NCBI GenBank assembly: GCA_034430115.1
Contig: DAOUFG010000021.1
Coordinates: 62,001 to 126,000 of the forward strand
DNA length: 64,000 nucleotides
Reading direction: 5' to 3'
Source of the DNA: CAIXPS01 sp034430115
GTDB lineage: Bacteria; Chloroflexota; Anaerolineae; J036; Brachytrichaceae
Part shown: piece after piece, positions 9,254-18,299 of the stretch
Layout of the letters: the number at the start of each line of letters is the position of its first letter
Numbering within the stretch: position 1 is the first letter of the stretch
Notes under the pieces: model-generated
Told to the model about the DNA's origin: nothing
The model's input: the letters and a program-made list of their open reading frames with translations, nothing else
The model's database searches: none
Made by a program: the position numbers and the translations under genes

Positions 9254-10348
9254 ATGAATATCAATACCTCTCCCCAACAACGCATCGATGCGCCGGAGGA
9301 GGCTGGTTGCTTTCCACGGCGAATTGTTGTGCCAATCGTCGCCAGCCTGGTGATGCTCATGCTGGCAATCCTGTTCGTGCAACCGGAGCGGTCACATGCG
9401 CAATCGACTGCGCAGGATACTGCCACGACTTATACTTACACGGCCTACCTGCCGCTGGCTGTAAGTGCTGCACCCTGGGCCGACATCTCCACACGCCAGG
9501 CATCCCTGGGCTATTACCAGAGCTACTACCTGACATCCGACGGAGGGGCAATCGGTTGGACGGGCAACCTGGACAGTTGCACGCCCGGCACCACCGCATC
9601 GACCTATCGTGCAGCAGTAGCGCAACGCATCAACTACTATCGCGGCATGGCAGGCGTGCCGGCCACCATCACCTTGAATGACACTTATAACCAGAAGGCA
9701 CAGGCCGCCGCGCTGATGATGAGCAGCAATAATGCGCTCAGCCACACCCCGCCGACATCCTGGCAATGCTACAGCAGCCTGGGCGCGGCAGGCGCCGGGA
9801 GTGCCAACCTGGCGCTTGGCGCTAGTGGGCCAGCCGCTATCAACCTGTATATGCGCGATAACGGCAACCGTGACACGGTCGGACATCGGCGCTGGGTACT
9901 CTATCCCCAGACACAGCAAATGGGCACCGGCGACGTTCCTGTCACGTCGGGGCATTCGGCTACCAACGCGCTGGTGATATGGGATGACCACCTGTGGGAT
10001 GCGCGCCCCACCACGCGCGATCCCTACGTCGCCTGGCCGCCACCTGGCTACGTGCCCTACACCGTGGCCTATGCGTACTGGACATTCTCTTACGCCAACG
10101 CAGATTTCTCATCCGCCACGGTGAGCATGTCGAGCGGCGGCAGTAATCTTTCGGTCGCTATCTACACGCCGCAAAATGGCTTCGGAGAGAACACGCTGCT
10201 CTGGATCCCCATGGGCTTGAATGACAGCAGCAATTGGCCCAAACCCAGCGCCGATACGACCTATCACGTGAACGTGAACAACGTGCTCATTTCCGGCACG
10301 CCGCACAACTTCAGCTACGACGTGATCATCTTCGACCCGGGGTCGTGA
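9254..10348 (+). CDS. secreted CAP/SCP-domain protein
   Basis: 364 residues. Residues ~20-50 form an N-terminal signal/anchor helix after a Cys- and Arg-containing stretch (FPRRIVVPIVASLVMLMLAI), with a possible cleavage after SHAQS. The central domain has the CAP superfamily pattern: an N-terminal helix with INYYRGMAGVP, then ALMMSSNNALSHTPP, then LYMRDNGNRDTVGHRRWVLYP, where the two His-containing blocks are the usual CAP cleft. Bacterial CAP proteins are extracellular and mostly of unknown role. The C-terminal ~100 residues look like a beta-rich extension. I prefer ATG 9254 over the in-frame TTG 9224, because a TGCTATACT promoter element overlaps the TTG. Confidence 0.82.
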   Translation: MNINTSPQQRIDAPEEAGCFPRRIVVPIVASLVMLMLAILFVQPERSHAQSTAQDTATTYTYTAYLPLAVSAAPWADISTRQASLGYYQSYYLTSDGGAIGWTGNLDSCTPGTTASTYRAAVAQRINYYRGMAGVPATITLNDTYNQKAQAAALMMSSNNALSHTPPTSWQCYSSLGAAGAGSANLALGASGPAAINLYMRDNGNRDTVGHRRWVLYPQTQQMGTGDVPVTSGHSATNALVIWDDHLWDARPTTRDPYVAWPPPGYVPYTVAYAYWTFSYANADFSSATVSMSSGGSNLSVAIYTPQNGFGENTLLWIPMGLNDSSNWPKPSADTTYHVNVNNVLISGTPHNFSYDVIIFDPGS

Positions 10349-10379
10349 ATACACCCAGGTATAAAACTGCGCCCGGCGC

Positions 10380-10385
10380 TATACT
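10380..10385 (+). promoter_or_regulatory. candidate -10 for the GH2 gene
   Basis: TATACT in GCTATACTCTCTG, with the predicted transcription start near 10392. That leaves a ~30-nt leader holding the AAGAGAGG Shine-Dalgarno (10409-10416). No convincing -35 is visible. Confidence 0.4.
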
Positions 10386-10424
10386 CTCTGCGACGTCATC
10401 ACTACTTTAAGAGAGGTGCGTACT

Positions 10425-13286
10425 GTGCAATCGCTCAACGGAACGTGGTTGGTGGCCGCGGACGCTGCCAACATCGGTCGCGCAGATCATTGGTTCGAGA
10501 TGGTTCATCCCGAGGCACAAACAATCCCCGTGCCAGGGATCATTCAACAGATATTCCCCACTCACCAGGGCGTGGCATGGTATTGGCAAACCTTCACGCC
10601 CGACCGGCTGCCAGGCCCGAATGAACGGGCGCTGTTGCGCTTTGGCGCTGTGGAATACCTGGCGCAGGTATGGTTAAACGGCCTGCCCGTCGGTGAGCAC
10701 GAAGGCGCTGAGATGCCCTTTGAACTGGACGTCACAACGGCCTTGCGCGAGGGCAGCAACCTGCTCGCCGTGCGCGTGCTCAAGCCCGGCAAAGAGCGCA
10801 TCGATGGCTACGTGCTGGGCGAAATCCCACATCGCAACCAATATGACCACGCGCAATTCCAGCCCGGCATGAGTTACAACGTCGCCGGGCTCACCGGCGG
10901 CGTGGCGCTGGCGCTGGTGCCGGATATTCACATTCAAGATGTATTTGCTCAACCCGAAGGCACCACTGGTCTGGTGACGCTGCACGTCACATTCGCCAAC
11001 CCAACGCCCAACGCGGCGCACCTGCCGCTTCGACTGGTGCTCACCCCGGCCGGCGGCGGCGAGACATTCGCCCATTACGAGCAGGCGGTGGACCTGCCGC
11101 CCGGCGAGACGACCCTGGCGCTGCCGATCGACATCGCCCACCCGCACGCCTGGAACCTGGACGATCCCTACCTCTATCGCCTGAGCGCCGAGTTGAACGG
11201 GCACACGCTTGCCATCCGCTTCGGCCTGCGCGATTTCCGCGTGATCGACGGCTTCTTCCACCTGAACGGCAAGCGCGTCTTTTTGCGCTCGTCGCACACC
11301 GGCAATCACTTCCCGATCGGCCAGATTGTGCCGCCCACGCCCGACCTGATGCGGCGCGACTTGCTGATGGCCAAAGCTGCCGGGTTCAACTGCGTGCGCT
11401 TCATCGCCGGCGCGGCGTGGCCCGAGCAACTCGACTTTTGCGACGAGATCGGCCTGATGGTATACGAAGAGTGTTACGCCTCGTGGTGCCTGGAAGACTC
11501 CCCGTTCATCGCCGAGCGCTACGAACGCTCGTACAACGAGATGATCCAGCGCGACCGCAATCACCCCAGCGTGACGATGTGGGGCCTGATCAACGAAATG
11601 TTCGACGGCCCGGCATTCCATTGCGCGGTGAACTACCTGCCCAAACTGCGCGAGCTGGACCCCACCCGGCTGGTGTTACTCGCCAGCGGCCGCTGGGACG
11701 GCCAGCAAAGCATCGGCTCGGTGAGTAACCCAAGCAGCCGCGAATGGCAACCCACCTGGGGCCTCGAAGCGCCGGACGCGCCGAAGGCAGACACGACCTT
11801 CACCTGGTTCCCCGGCGGCTATGTCGGCAACGCCGGCGACGCCCACTTCTACCCGCCCTATCCATTGGAAGAGCGCTTCGCGCAGCAGTTGCGCACGCTC
11901 GGTCAAGGGACGAAGCCGGTGTTCCTCTCGGAGTTTGGCATCGGCAGCCTGATGAACGTGGTGGAAGAGGAACGCGCCTATGACCGCTTCAACCTGCCCA
12001 CCGACCCGCCCGACCGCAGCTTGATCCGCCAGATGGCCCAACGGTTGCAGGCGGACTTGAAACGCTTCGGGCTGGACCAGGTGTATCCCTTCCCGGCGGA
12101 CCTGTTGCGCGATAGCTATCGCCTGCACAGCTTTCAGCGCCGGCTGGCGTTCGACCAGATTCGCTCCAACCCGCAACTGGTGGGCTATAACCTGACGGGC
12201 CTGCTGGATCATGGCATCTCGGGCGAAGGTCTGTGGTCGTTCTGGCGGCGCTGGAAAGACGACATTGTCGAAACCCTGGCCGACGGCTGGTCACCATTGC
12301 GCTGGTGCCTGTTCGTGAGCCCACCCTTTGGCTATACGAACCAGTCACTGGAACTGGAGGCGGTGCTGGCGACAGAAGACGCGCTCGCGCCGGGCGAATA
12401 CCCGGTATGCTTCCGCATCTGGGGCGATGGCAAGGTGTGCTGGGAACGGCGGGCGAAGGTCACCATCCCCGCGCCCGACGCAAACGGGCGCACGCCGCTG
12501 GCCGTGCCGGTGCTGAAGACGCGCTCGCGCCTGAGCCTGCCGGCGGGCGAATACACCTTCGCCGCAGACTTGGAACGTGGCGGAGCACCCACTGGCGACC
12601 GGCTGCCCTTCCGCGTGGCGGACCCCGCCACATTGCCCAAAGGGCGCGGGACATTGCTCACCTGGGGCGTGGAGCGGCGCGTGCAAGCCTGGCTTGAGGC
12701 GCATGGCTACACCTGCCGCGCCTACGACCCGGCCGATGCGCGCGCACGCAACCTGGTGCTGGTGGGCGACGTGCGCCCCAGCGCGGCCAACGCGCGTGGC
12801 TGGGCCGCGTTACGCCGGCGCATGGCGCAAGAGGGCGCGCAGGTGCTGCTCCTCAGCAGCGCGCCGTTCCGCACGCGCTCCGAAACGCCGGTGAGCCTGG
12901 TGAAGCCGGAACAATTGCCGTGGGGCGAATCCTTCCAGGCGCGCCGCTTCCACGACTGGCTGTATCACAAAGAGATGGTTGCGCGCAAGCACGCCGCCTT
13001 CGACGGATTGCAAGCCGGCGGCATCCTGGATTGGTACATCTACGATCAGATCATCAGCGGCGACGTGTTCGACTGCGCCGAGACGCCACAGGAAGTGATC
13101 GCCGCGTCGTTCGCGGCAGGCTATAACTGCCCCGGCGGCTACGATAGCGCGGTGGTGATCGGCGCGACGCCGGTGGGCAAAGGGCGCCTGGTGTTCAACG
13201 CGCTGCACGTGACCGAGCATGTGGGCCGGCATCCCGCCGCCGACCGGCTACTGCTGAATCTGGTCTCGGTGGCGAGAGGGGCATAG
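10425..13286 (+). CDS. glycoside hydrolase family 2 enzyme with C-terminal GATase-like domain
   Basis: 953 residues. The order is an N-terminal jelly-roll sugar-binding domain (SLNGTW, the usual GH2 opening), an Ig-like domain, a TIM barrel (residues ~285-560) and a C-terminal extension. Catalytic residues are visible: acid/base Glu391 in NHPSVTMWGLINE and nucleophile Glu503 in PVFLSEFG. Family members hydrolyse beta-galactosides, glucuronides or mannosides; the substrate is not decidable here. The last ~220 residues (from GTLLTWGVERRVQAWLEAHG) resemble a Rossmann-like class-I GATase fold, as in some large beta-galactosidases. GTG 10425 lies 8 nt after AAGAGAGG, which is why it is chosen over the GTG at 10416 that overlaps the SD. 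There is no signal peptide, so it probably acts in the cytoplasm on imported oligosaccharides. Confidence 0.88.
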   Translation: MQSLNGTWLVAADAANIGRADHWFEMVHPEAQTIPVPGIIQQIFPTHQGVAWYWQTFTPDRLPGPNERALLRFGAVEYLAQVWLNGLPVGEHEGAEMPFELDVTTALREGSNLLAVRVLKPGKERIDGYVLGEIPHRNQYDHAQFQPGMSYNVAGLTGGVALALVPDIHIQDVFAQPEGTTGLVTLHVTFANPTPNAAHLPLRLVLTPAGGGETFAHYEQAVDLPPGETTLALPIDIAHPHAWNLDDPYLYRLSAELNGHTLAIRFGLRDFRVIDGFFHLNGKRVFLRSSHTGNHFPIGQIVPPTPDLMRRDLLMAKAAGFNCVRFIAGAAWPEQLDFCDEIGLMVYEECYASWCLEDSPFIAERYERSYNEMIQRDRNHPSVTMWGLINEMFDGPAFHCAVNYLPKLRELDPTRLVLLASGRWDGQQSIGSVSNPSSREWQPTWGLEAPDAPKADTTFTWFPGGYVGNAGDAHFYPPYPLEERFAQQLRTLGQGTKPVFLSEFGIGSLMNVVEEERAYDRFNLPTDPPDRSLIRQMAQRLQADLKRFGLDQVYPFPADLLRDSYRLHSFQRRLAFDQIRSNPQLVGYNLTGLLDHGISGEGLWSFWRRWKDDIVETLADGWSPLRWCLFVSPPFGYTNQSLELEAVLATEDALAPGEYPVCFRIWGDGKVCWERRAKVTIPAPDANGRTPLAVPVLKTRSRLSLPAGEYTFAADLERGGAPTGDRLPFRVADPATLPKGRGTLLTWGVERRVQAWLEAHGYTCRAYDPADARARNLVLVGDVRPSAANARGWAALRRRMAQEGAQVLLLSSAPFRTRSETPVSLVKPEQLPWGESFQARRFHDWLYHKEMVARKHAAFDGLQAGGILDWYIYDQIISGDVFDCAETPQEVIAASFAAGYNCPGGYDSAVVIGATPVGKGRLVFNALHVTEHVGRHPAADRLLLNLVSVARGA

Positions 13287-13354
13287 TTGAAACCGCCGAT
13301 GGACACGGATAAAAGGGCATTGGCTCGCCTCGGGAAGCGAGAGCAGTAGCGCCG

Positions 13355-13390
13355 AAAAAAACCTCAAAGGTCTTGGAGACCTTTGAGGTT
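13355..13390 (-). terminator. intrinsic terminator facing left
   Basis: A 14-bp stem, AACCTCAAAGGTCT pairing with AGACCTTTGAGGTT, with a 3-nt loop. On the minus strand it is followed by seven T residues. It lies ~280 nt beyond the Doc operon and would end leftward transcripts from it before they run into GH2. Confidence 0.75.
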
Positions 13391-13489
13391 CGTCTGCGGG
13401 TTCGAGGTTTTGGCCGGTCGGCAACAAACTAGCAGAGGGCACATCCGACCACCTCAGCATTCGCCATTCGCTCAAAGCTGAAGATCGTG

Positions 13490-13512
13490 AAGCCCGCTTC
13501 GCGGGCTTTTTG
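13490..13512 (+). terminator. intrinsic terminator of the GH2 gene
   Basis: AGCCCGC-TTC-GCGGGCT followed by TTTTT on the plus strand, about 200 nt after the GH2 stop. Together with the leftward hairpin at 13355-13390, the 13287-13671 gap is an insulated boundary. It also holds a CGATGGACACGGATAA repeat fragment near 13297 and no gene that I can support. Confidence 0.85.
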
Positions 13513-13671
13513 ATGCCAACCGCTGGGCTGATGATGCCCATCGTGCTTCATGTTCCAGGCGTGAGAGGAACCGGTTTGCTGCATGCTGATAAGTGCCAGT
13601 CCAGTCGATTGATAGACGTTATAAGAAACAGGGAAATCGTTCACCGCGCAAGGTGCGTTTCCACAGCCAAT

Positions 13672-14082
13672 CTATTGACACTGATGCATAAACCATTGAG
13701 ACAACTGTTCTAAGGTCATTTGTCCTTGAGCCACCTGTAATGCAACATCAACCGTGTCCATCTTTATCGCTACAGCGAATCCATTGGCCACAAGAAACAT
13801 CATTGCGGATGCCATTCCAGTGCGCTTATTCCCATCGTAAAACACGTGTCCCGCAATAATACGCCAAGCTAATAGTGCAGCCTTGTCAAACATAGTTGGA
13901 TACCTATCAACTCCAAATATGTTGTACTGCATCTGAGTCAACGCGTGATCTAAAGAGTCACGATTTGCCAAATTGGTAGCGCCGCAATAGAAACCGCCGC
14001 CATACTCCCCAATAAGGCGACGGTTTAGAATTACTATCTCTTCAAGCGTTGGAACGATTATCGGTTTGCCAGCTCCTTCCAT
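13672..14082 (-). CDS. doc: Doc/Fic-family death-on-curing toxin
   Basis: 136 residues, the typical length for Doc. The Fic core motif is HVFYDGNKRTG (H-x-F-x-D-G-N-K-R). It holds the catalytic His, the acidic residue that binds Mg2+, and the phosphate-binding loop. Doc toxins of this type phosphorylate EF-Tu and stop translation; other Fic proteins AMPylate. The N-terminal TLEEIVILNRRLIGEYGG is the normal Doc opening. ATG 14082 has AGGAAGGTG upstream and overlaps the end of the previous gene by 25 nt. No inhibitory Phd/AbrB antitoxin of known type is adjacent; the two upstream genes are unrecognised. The region is AT-richer than its flanks, which suggests transfer. Confidence 0.88.
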   Translation of the reverse strand: MEGAGKPIIVPTLEEIVILNRRLIGEYGGGFYCGATNLANRDSLDHALTQMQYNIFGVDRYPTMFDKAALLAWRIIAGHVFYDGNKRTGMASAMMFLVANGFAVAIKMDTVDVALQVAQGQMTLEQLSQWFMHQCQ

Positions 14083-14339
14083 ACTTCGGCACCTTCCTGC
14101 AGTACAGATTCCATTGCCGTGAGTATTTCTGGCCGCACTGATTCTGAGGACATCGCTTGATCGACCATCATAGGTTGACGGGTAACAACCATCAACTGTC
14201 CCTGCATGATACCGTTTACGACCCTAAGTGTGTAATAGCTTGCGGGTGGTTGCCCCCAACGTCCATCATTGGGAGCAGAATTAATATACACTGGACCATC
14301 CATAGCCGTGCTAAATTGAGCCGTTTGCATGTTCATCAT
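14058..14339 (-). CDS. small protein upstream of Doc, possible antitoxin
   Basis: 93 residues, not recognised. The first ~35 residues are polar and glycine/proline-rich, a central strand pair (YYTLRVVNGIMQGQLMVV) follows, and an acidic C-terminal helix (ILTAMESVLQEGAEVWKELA) ends it. The start overlaps the stop of the upstream gene by ATGA and its own end overlaps the Doc start, so all three are translationally coupled. Position and size fit an antitoxin: the C-terminal helix could insert in the Doc cleft, as Phd does. That is inference; the N-terminus does not look like a Phd or AbrB DNA-binding domain. Confidence 0.7.
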   Translation of the reverse strand: MMNMQTAQFSTAMDGPVYINSAPNDGRWGQPPASYYTLRVVNGIMQGQLMVVTRQPMMVDQAMSSESVRPEILTAMESVLQEGAEVWKELANR

Positions 14340-15031
14340 TTCCCTCCCAAAGCGAAGGCAAGCACATTATTCTCAATATACTTATCTACTTGCTCAAGTT
14401 TATTTTTCGGGTCTAAACTTATTCCTGGCTCCATTGGCTGCGGCCAAGTAAATGAAGTTTCTATAAAGAACTTGTGCGAATCTTGCAGGGAAGACTCTAT
14501 TTTAATCTCAATTTGCATAGGCACCGCATCCTCTGGTTGTGGAGGCATAACAAGTCTTAGCCCCCCCCCTAATACCTTGCGATCAAGCACATTGAGAGTC
14601 TCTTGTTGCTGATCAAGTCGTTTTTCCCACAGTTCTTGGAAGGCATGAGTCTGAGTTGCCTCGAAAAGATCGCGGAAAGTAGCATCACTATGTAGAACCT
14701 GCTTAGGAGAAGGCCACGTTTGGCCATACGCTTTGATGACCGCCTCAGTTTCCTTGGAGAACATATCTATCGTGCTACCTGGTGAAGGCATAAGAACCAT
14801 AAGCTGCCCAAATGCTGGCTGCACAGTAGCTACGCGAATATGCAATGGCGATGGCCCCTCTCGGGCAATAATCATCTCGTATTCATTTGGGAACTCCACC
14901 TTGCTAAACTCAACTCCCGCCTCTAATAACGCCCCCTGAAACCTTACCTGATTGGGTCTATTAAGAACAGGCATGGGCGAGAACACAAAGTTTATGCCCA
15001 TATATACAGTTTCCCTAGTCTCAGTGTTCAT
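14336..15031 (-). CDS. hypothetical protein, first gene of the Doc operon
   Basis: 231 residues, no recognised family. It looks like a mixed alpha/beta soluble protein. An N-terminal beta-rich part (residues 10-90) carries FSKVEFPNEYEMII and PAFGQLMVLMPSPG. A helical middle contains FQELWEKRLDQQQETL. A C-terminal strand block (QIEIKIESSLQD, FFIETSFTWPQP) leads into a final amphipathic helix (KLEQVDKYIENNVLAFAL). The start at 15031 has GGGAGGTGAG upstream. It is coupled by ATGA to the 93-residue gene. It could be an immunity, sensor or chaperone component of the toxin module, but no function can be assigned. Confidence 0.7.
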   Translation of the reverse strand: MNTETRETVYMGINFVFSPMPVLNRPNQVRFQGALLEAGVEFSKVEFPNEYEMIIAREGPSPLHIRVATVQPAFGQLMVLMPSPGSTIDMFSKETEAVIKAYGQTWPSPKQVLHSDATFRDLFEATQTHAFQELWEKRLDQQQETLNVLDRKVLGGGLRLVMPPQPEDAVPMQIEIKIESSLQDSHKFFIETSFTWPQPMEPGISLDPKNKLEQVDKYIENNVLAFALGGK

Positions 15032-15084
15032 AGAAGCTCACCTCCCTCTGCGAACGAGCTACCGCTGTGTATATCCTAAGTGGG

Positions 15085-15090
15085 AGTATA
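15085..15090 (-). promoter_or_regulatory. candidate -10 of the Doc operon
   Basis: TATACT read on the minus strand, about 54 nt upstream of the first start codon. A second, weaker TATACA lies nearer the gene. Further upstream, AT-rich imperfect repeats around AGCTGTAATAGCG and GCGCTGTAGC (15120-15160) might be operator sites. The -35 is not clear. Confidence 0.35.
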
Positions 15091-15215
15091 GGCTCGAAAC
15101 ATTAAAAGTTACCTCGAAAACGCTATTACAGCTATATCTCAAAAGCTACAGCGCTACCTCACATACTATCGCCACGCGAAGTGCTGATTAGCGTTATCAC
15201 GCTCCCAACATGCCC

Positions 15216-15247
15216 ATAAACCCGCGAGATTTGCAAATCTCGCGGGT
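15216..15247 (-). terminator. palindromic terminator after mgtA
   Basis: A 26-nt near-perfect palindrome (CCCGCGAGATTTG with CAAATCTCGCGGG) 10 nt after the mgtA stop. On the minus strand it is followed by a short TTTAT, so it probably ends the mgtA transcript. Confidence 0.65.
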
Positions 15248-15256
15248 CTACCATCC

Positions 15257-17887
15257 CTACTCCCCATACCGGCGCACGAACCAGGTCTTCACCACCTGCG
15301 TGAGCAACACGTAGGCCAGCAACATCCCGGCCAGCAGCGGCCAGTAGCCCAGCGGCAACGTCACAAAGCCCAGCGCCCCGGCAAACGGCGAGACGGTCAG
15401 CCACGCGCCAATCGCCACGATTGCCAGCGACGTCAGGATCAGCGCCCTGCTGGCCCGGCTCTGCAAGAACGGTATCTTATTGGTGCGGATCACGTGAATG
15501 ATCAGCGTCTGCGTAAAGAGCGACTCGACGAACCAGCCCGTATGGAAGAGCGCCGGGTTGCCCCACGCGTTGAAGACGTACAGCATGACGAAGTAGGTCA
15601 GATAGTCGAAGATCGAGCTGATCGGCCCGATGACCATGATGAAGCGCCGGATTTCGCCGATGGCCCACTTGCGCGGCTTCGCCAGCCAGTCGGCATCCAC
15701 CTCATCGGAAGGGATGCCCGTCTGCGAGAAGTCGTACAGCAGGTTGTTGGTGAGCACCTGGATGGGCAGCATGGGCAGGAACGGCAGGAACAGGCTGGCC
15801 CCCACCACGCTGAACATGTTGCCAAAGCTGGAGCTGGCCGCCATTTTGATGTACTTGATGATGTTGCCAAACACCCGCCGCCCTTCGATCACGCCTTCTT
15901 CGAGCACCAGCAGGCTGGTTTCCAGCAGGATGATGTCGGACGATTCCTTTGCCACGTCCACCGCGCTATCCACCGAGATGCCCACATCCGCCGCGCGCAA
16001 TGCCGAGGCATCGTTGATGCCGTCGCCCATGAAGCCAACCACGTGGCCCTTCTTCTGCAGGGCGCAAATGATGCGCTCCTTGTGCGCCGGCGAGAGCTTG
16101 GCAAAGACGGTCGTGCTTCCCACCGCCTCGGCCAACTGCGCATCGCTCATTTCTTCGATTGCCGGGCCCAGCAACACGTGATCCACCGGCAGCCCCACCT
16201 GGCGGCAGATGCTGGTGGTCACCACGTCGTTGTCGCCGGTGAGGATACGCACCTGCACGCTGTTCTGGCGCAGCTTCGCCAGCGCCTGCATGGCGGATTC
16301 CTTGGGCGGGTCCAGGAAGGCCAAAAAGCCCATCAACACCATGTCGCACTCGTCGCGCACAGTGTAGGTGCGCTCGCCGTTGCCGGCCGGTATTTCCTTA
16401 TACGCCAGCGCGATGACCCGGAAACCATCCTCGTTCAGGCTGCGCACCAATTCCTCGCGCCGGGCGTCATACTGCGGCGCGCGCGGCAACACCTCGCCCT
16501 TCACTTCCACGTGCGTGCAAATGCCAAACATCTCTTCCACGGCACCCTTGCAGATCAAGATGTTCTTGCCATTGCCATCGGCCACCACCACCGACATGCG
16601 CTTGCGCTGGAAGTCGAACGGGATTTCGTCCACCTTGTGGAAGCGCCCACGCGCCACCACCGCTTCGCGCAACGCGGCGTGTTCCAAGATCGCCACGTCC
16701 ATGAGGTTCTTCAGCCCCGTCTGATAGAAGCTGTTCAGGTAGGCAAAGTACAGCGCGTGATCGCTCTCGTGGCCCGACACATCCATATGCTTCTCCAGGA
16801 CGATGCGGCCCTCGGTGATCGTGCCCGTCTTATCGGTGCACAGCACGTCCATCGCGCCAAAGTTCTGGATGGCATTCAGCCGCTTGACGATGACCTTCTT
16901 GTGCGACATGGCGATTGCGCCCTTCGAGAGGTTCACCGTGACGATCATCGGCAACATTTCGGGCGTGAGCCCAACGGCGACGGCCAGCCCAAACAGAAAC
17001 GCCTGCACCCAATCGCCCTTGGTCAGGCCGTTGATCAGGAACACCGCCGGCACCATGACGGCCATGAAGCCGATCATCAGCCATGTGAAGCCATTGATGC
17101 CCTTGTCGAAGCTGGTGAGCTGGCGCTGGCCGACGATGCTGGACGCCAGCGAGCCGAAATAGGTCTGGCTGCCCGTCTGCACTACCACCGCCATCGCCGA
17201 GCCGCTCTCCACGTTAGAGCCCAGGAAGCACAGGTTGGGCATTTCCAGCGGGTTCAGCACCGACGCGGGGCATACCCCGGCCATCTTCTCGACGGGCATG
17301 GACTCGCCGGTGAGCGACGCCTGATTCAAGAAGAGGTCCTTGGCCGCAAGCACGCGCACGTCGGCGGGCACCATATCGCCTGCCGAAAGCAACACCACGT
17401 CGCCCGGCACCAGTTCCTGCAGCGGCACCTCATGCCGGATGCCCTGACGCGCTACCGTCGCCGTCGTCTTCACCATGGCGCGCAGCTTCTCGGCGGAGTG
17501 ATCCGCGCGCATTTCCTGCACGTAGCGCAGCACCAGCCCCAGAATCACCATTACCAGCATGACCACGGTGGCGCGCACATCCCCGGTGAGATATGACACG
17601 AGCGCCAGCGCCAGCAACAGAACCACGAGCGGGTTCCTGACGTTGCTCCACAGCCGGGCCAGGGGCGATTGGCGCTTTTCCTTGGCGACTTCGTTCAGCC
17701 CATACAGGTTCAGGCGGGTCTCGGCCTCTTCCTCGGCCAGCCCCTCGACGGTCGTATTCAATTGTTGCAGCACGGCTGGCAGCTCAGCATAGGCGCATTC
17801 GACCAGCTTCCTGGAGACGCGGGGAGAGTTCGTGCGCAGCGCTTCAAGCCGGCGAACGGAATTGACAAATGTGGCTTGCAGGTTCAT
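15257..17887 (-). CDS. mgtA: magnesium-importing P-type ATPase (P3B)
   Basis: 876 residues, as usual for MgtA/MgtB, which import Mg2+ across the inner membrane with ATP. An N-terminal cytoplasmic segment precedes the first TM pair (residues ~85-122). The actuator domain has TGES (193-196). The TM4 motif VGLTPEMLP (305-313) is characteristic of P3B pumps. The phosphorylation motif DKTGT has Asp352, and the hinge GDGINDASALRAAD lies further on. Six C-terminal TM segments end the protein. It lies at the end of a long leader holding an M-box Mg2+ riboswitch and terminator, which independently supports Mg2+ as the substrate. The start has CGGAGGTG 5-6 nt upstream. The Asn-Asn pair in QVLTNNLLYD of TM6 is also typical. 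Confidence 0.96.
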   Translation of the reverse strand: MNLQATFVNSVRRLEALRTNSPRVSRKLVECAYAELPAVLQQLNTTVEGLAEEEAETRLNLYGLNEVAKEKRQSPLARLWSNVRNPLVVLLLALALVSYLTGDVRATVVMLVMVILGLVLRYVQEMRADHSAEKLRAMVKTTATVARQGIRHEVPLQELVPGDVVLLSAGDMVPADVRVLAAKDLFLNQASLTGESMPVEKMAGVCPASVLNPLEMPNLCFLGSNVESGSAMAVVVQTGSQTYFGSLASSIVGQRQLTSFDKGINGFTWLMIGFMAVMVPAVFLINGLTKGDWVQAFLFGLAVAVGLTPEMLPMIVTVNLSKGAIAMSHKKVIVKRLNAIQNFGAMDVLCTDKTGTITEGRIVLEKHMDVSGHESDHALYFAYLNSFYQTGLKNLMDVAILEHAALREAVVARGRFHKVDEIPFDFQRKRMSVVVADGNGKNILICKGAVEEMFGICTHVEVKGEVLPRAPQYDARREELVRSLNEDGFRVIALAYKEIPAGNGERTYTVRDECDMVLMGFLAFLDPPKESAMQALAKLRQNSVQVRILTGDNDVVTTSICRQVGLPVDHVLLGPAIEEMSDAQLAEAVGSTTVFAKLSPAHKERIICALQKKGHVVGFMGDGINDASALRAADVGISVDSAVDVAKESSDIILLETSLLVLEEGVIEGRRVFGNIIKYIKMAASSSFGNMFSVVGASLFLPFLPMLPIQVLTNNLLYDFSQTGIPSDEVDADWLAKPRKWAIGEIRRFIMVIGPISSIFDYLTYFVMLYVFNAWGNPALFHTGWFVESLFTQTLIIHVIRTNKIPFLQSRASRALILTSLAIVAIGAWLTVSPFAGALGFVTLPLGYWPLLAGMLLAYVLLTQVVKTWFVRRYGE

Positions 17888-17953
17888 TCAACACCTCCGA
17901 TCTGAAGTCGGCGACCGTGTTGCGTGATGACCTGCATCCGTGCAAGTGGAAGA

Positions 17954-18103
17954 TTAACGTGCCGGCGGCGCGAGAATGGCGCAGCCGAAGGTAATGCCTC
18001 GCCGGGGAACCGGTCGATTCACGCTCACGATCGCATCGTGACGATTCTTGTTGTGTGTATTCATTTCTATGTGCGATTCGGTTTGTTTATCTGAACTATC
18101 CAT
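17954..18103 (-). CDS. possible 49-codon leader ORF in the mgtA 5' UTR
   Basis: An open frame of 49 codons lies between the riboswitch terminator and mgtA, ending 66 nt before the mgtA start. Its C-terminal half reads NRPVPRRGITFGCAIL then APPAR and is Pro/Arg-rich. A strong SD (AGGGAGGTG, 18119-18127) lies upstream, closer to an overlapping 16-codon ORF starting at 18117 (MTRWLWIVQINKPNRT). Enteric mgtA leaders also encode a Pro-rich peptide (MgtL) that senses proline and Mg2+ during translation. A similar role here is only an analogy. It could equally be non-coding leader. Confidence 0.3.
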   Translation of the reverse strand: MDSSDKQTESHIEMNTHNKNRHDAIVSVNRPVPRRGITFGCAILAPPAR

Positions 18104-18205
18104 AACCAGCGAGTCATCACCTCCCTTGCCGAGCTAAACTTTTGGGGTTGTGCCGAATGAAGCTCAGCCAACCCGCGGTTTTATTTTTCGAAGCCCGGTC
18201 TTTCA

Positions 18206-18240
18206 GAAAAAAAGAAAGCAGCCCACGAGGAGCTGCTTTC
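18206..18240 (-). terminator. riboswitch-controlled intrinsic terminator
   Basis: On the minus strand, AAAGCAGC and GCTGCTTT form the stem around a 9-nt loop, followed by CTTTTTTT. It starts ~60 nt after the M-box aptamer and ~320 nt before mgtA. It is the expected expression platform: with Mg2+ bound the terminator forms and mgtA is off. Confidence 0.88.
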
Positions 18241-18299
18241 TGAATACGCCTAACGCATCCTTCAAACGCAAACGGATGAGTAACATCCCTGCGCCGCCC

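Noticed and set aside
15494..17596. 700-codon open frame on the plus strand opposite mgtA
   Set aside because: It lies fully antisense to a strong P-type ATPase and its translation is His/Arg/Gln-rich with no domain; a GC-driven shadow.
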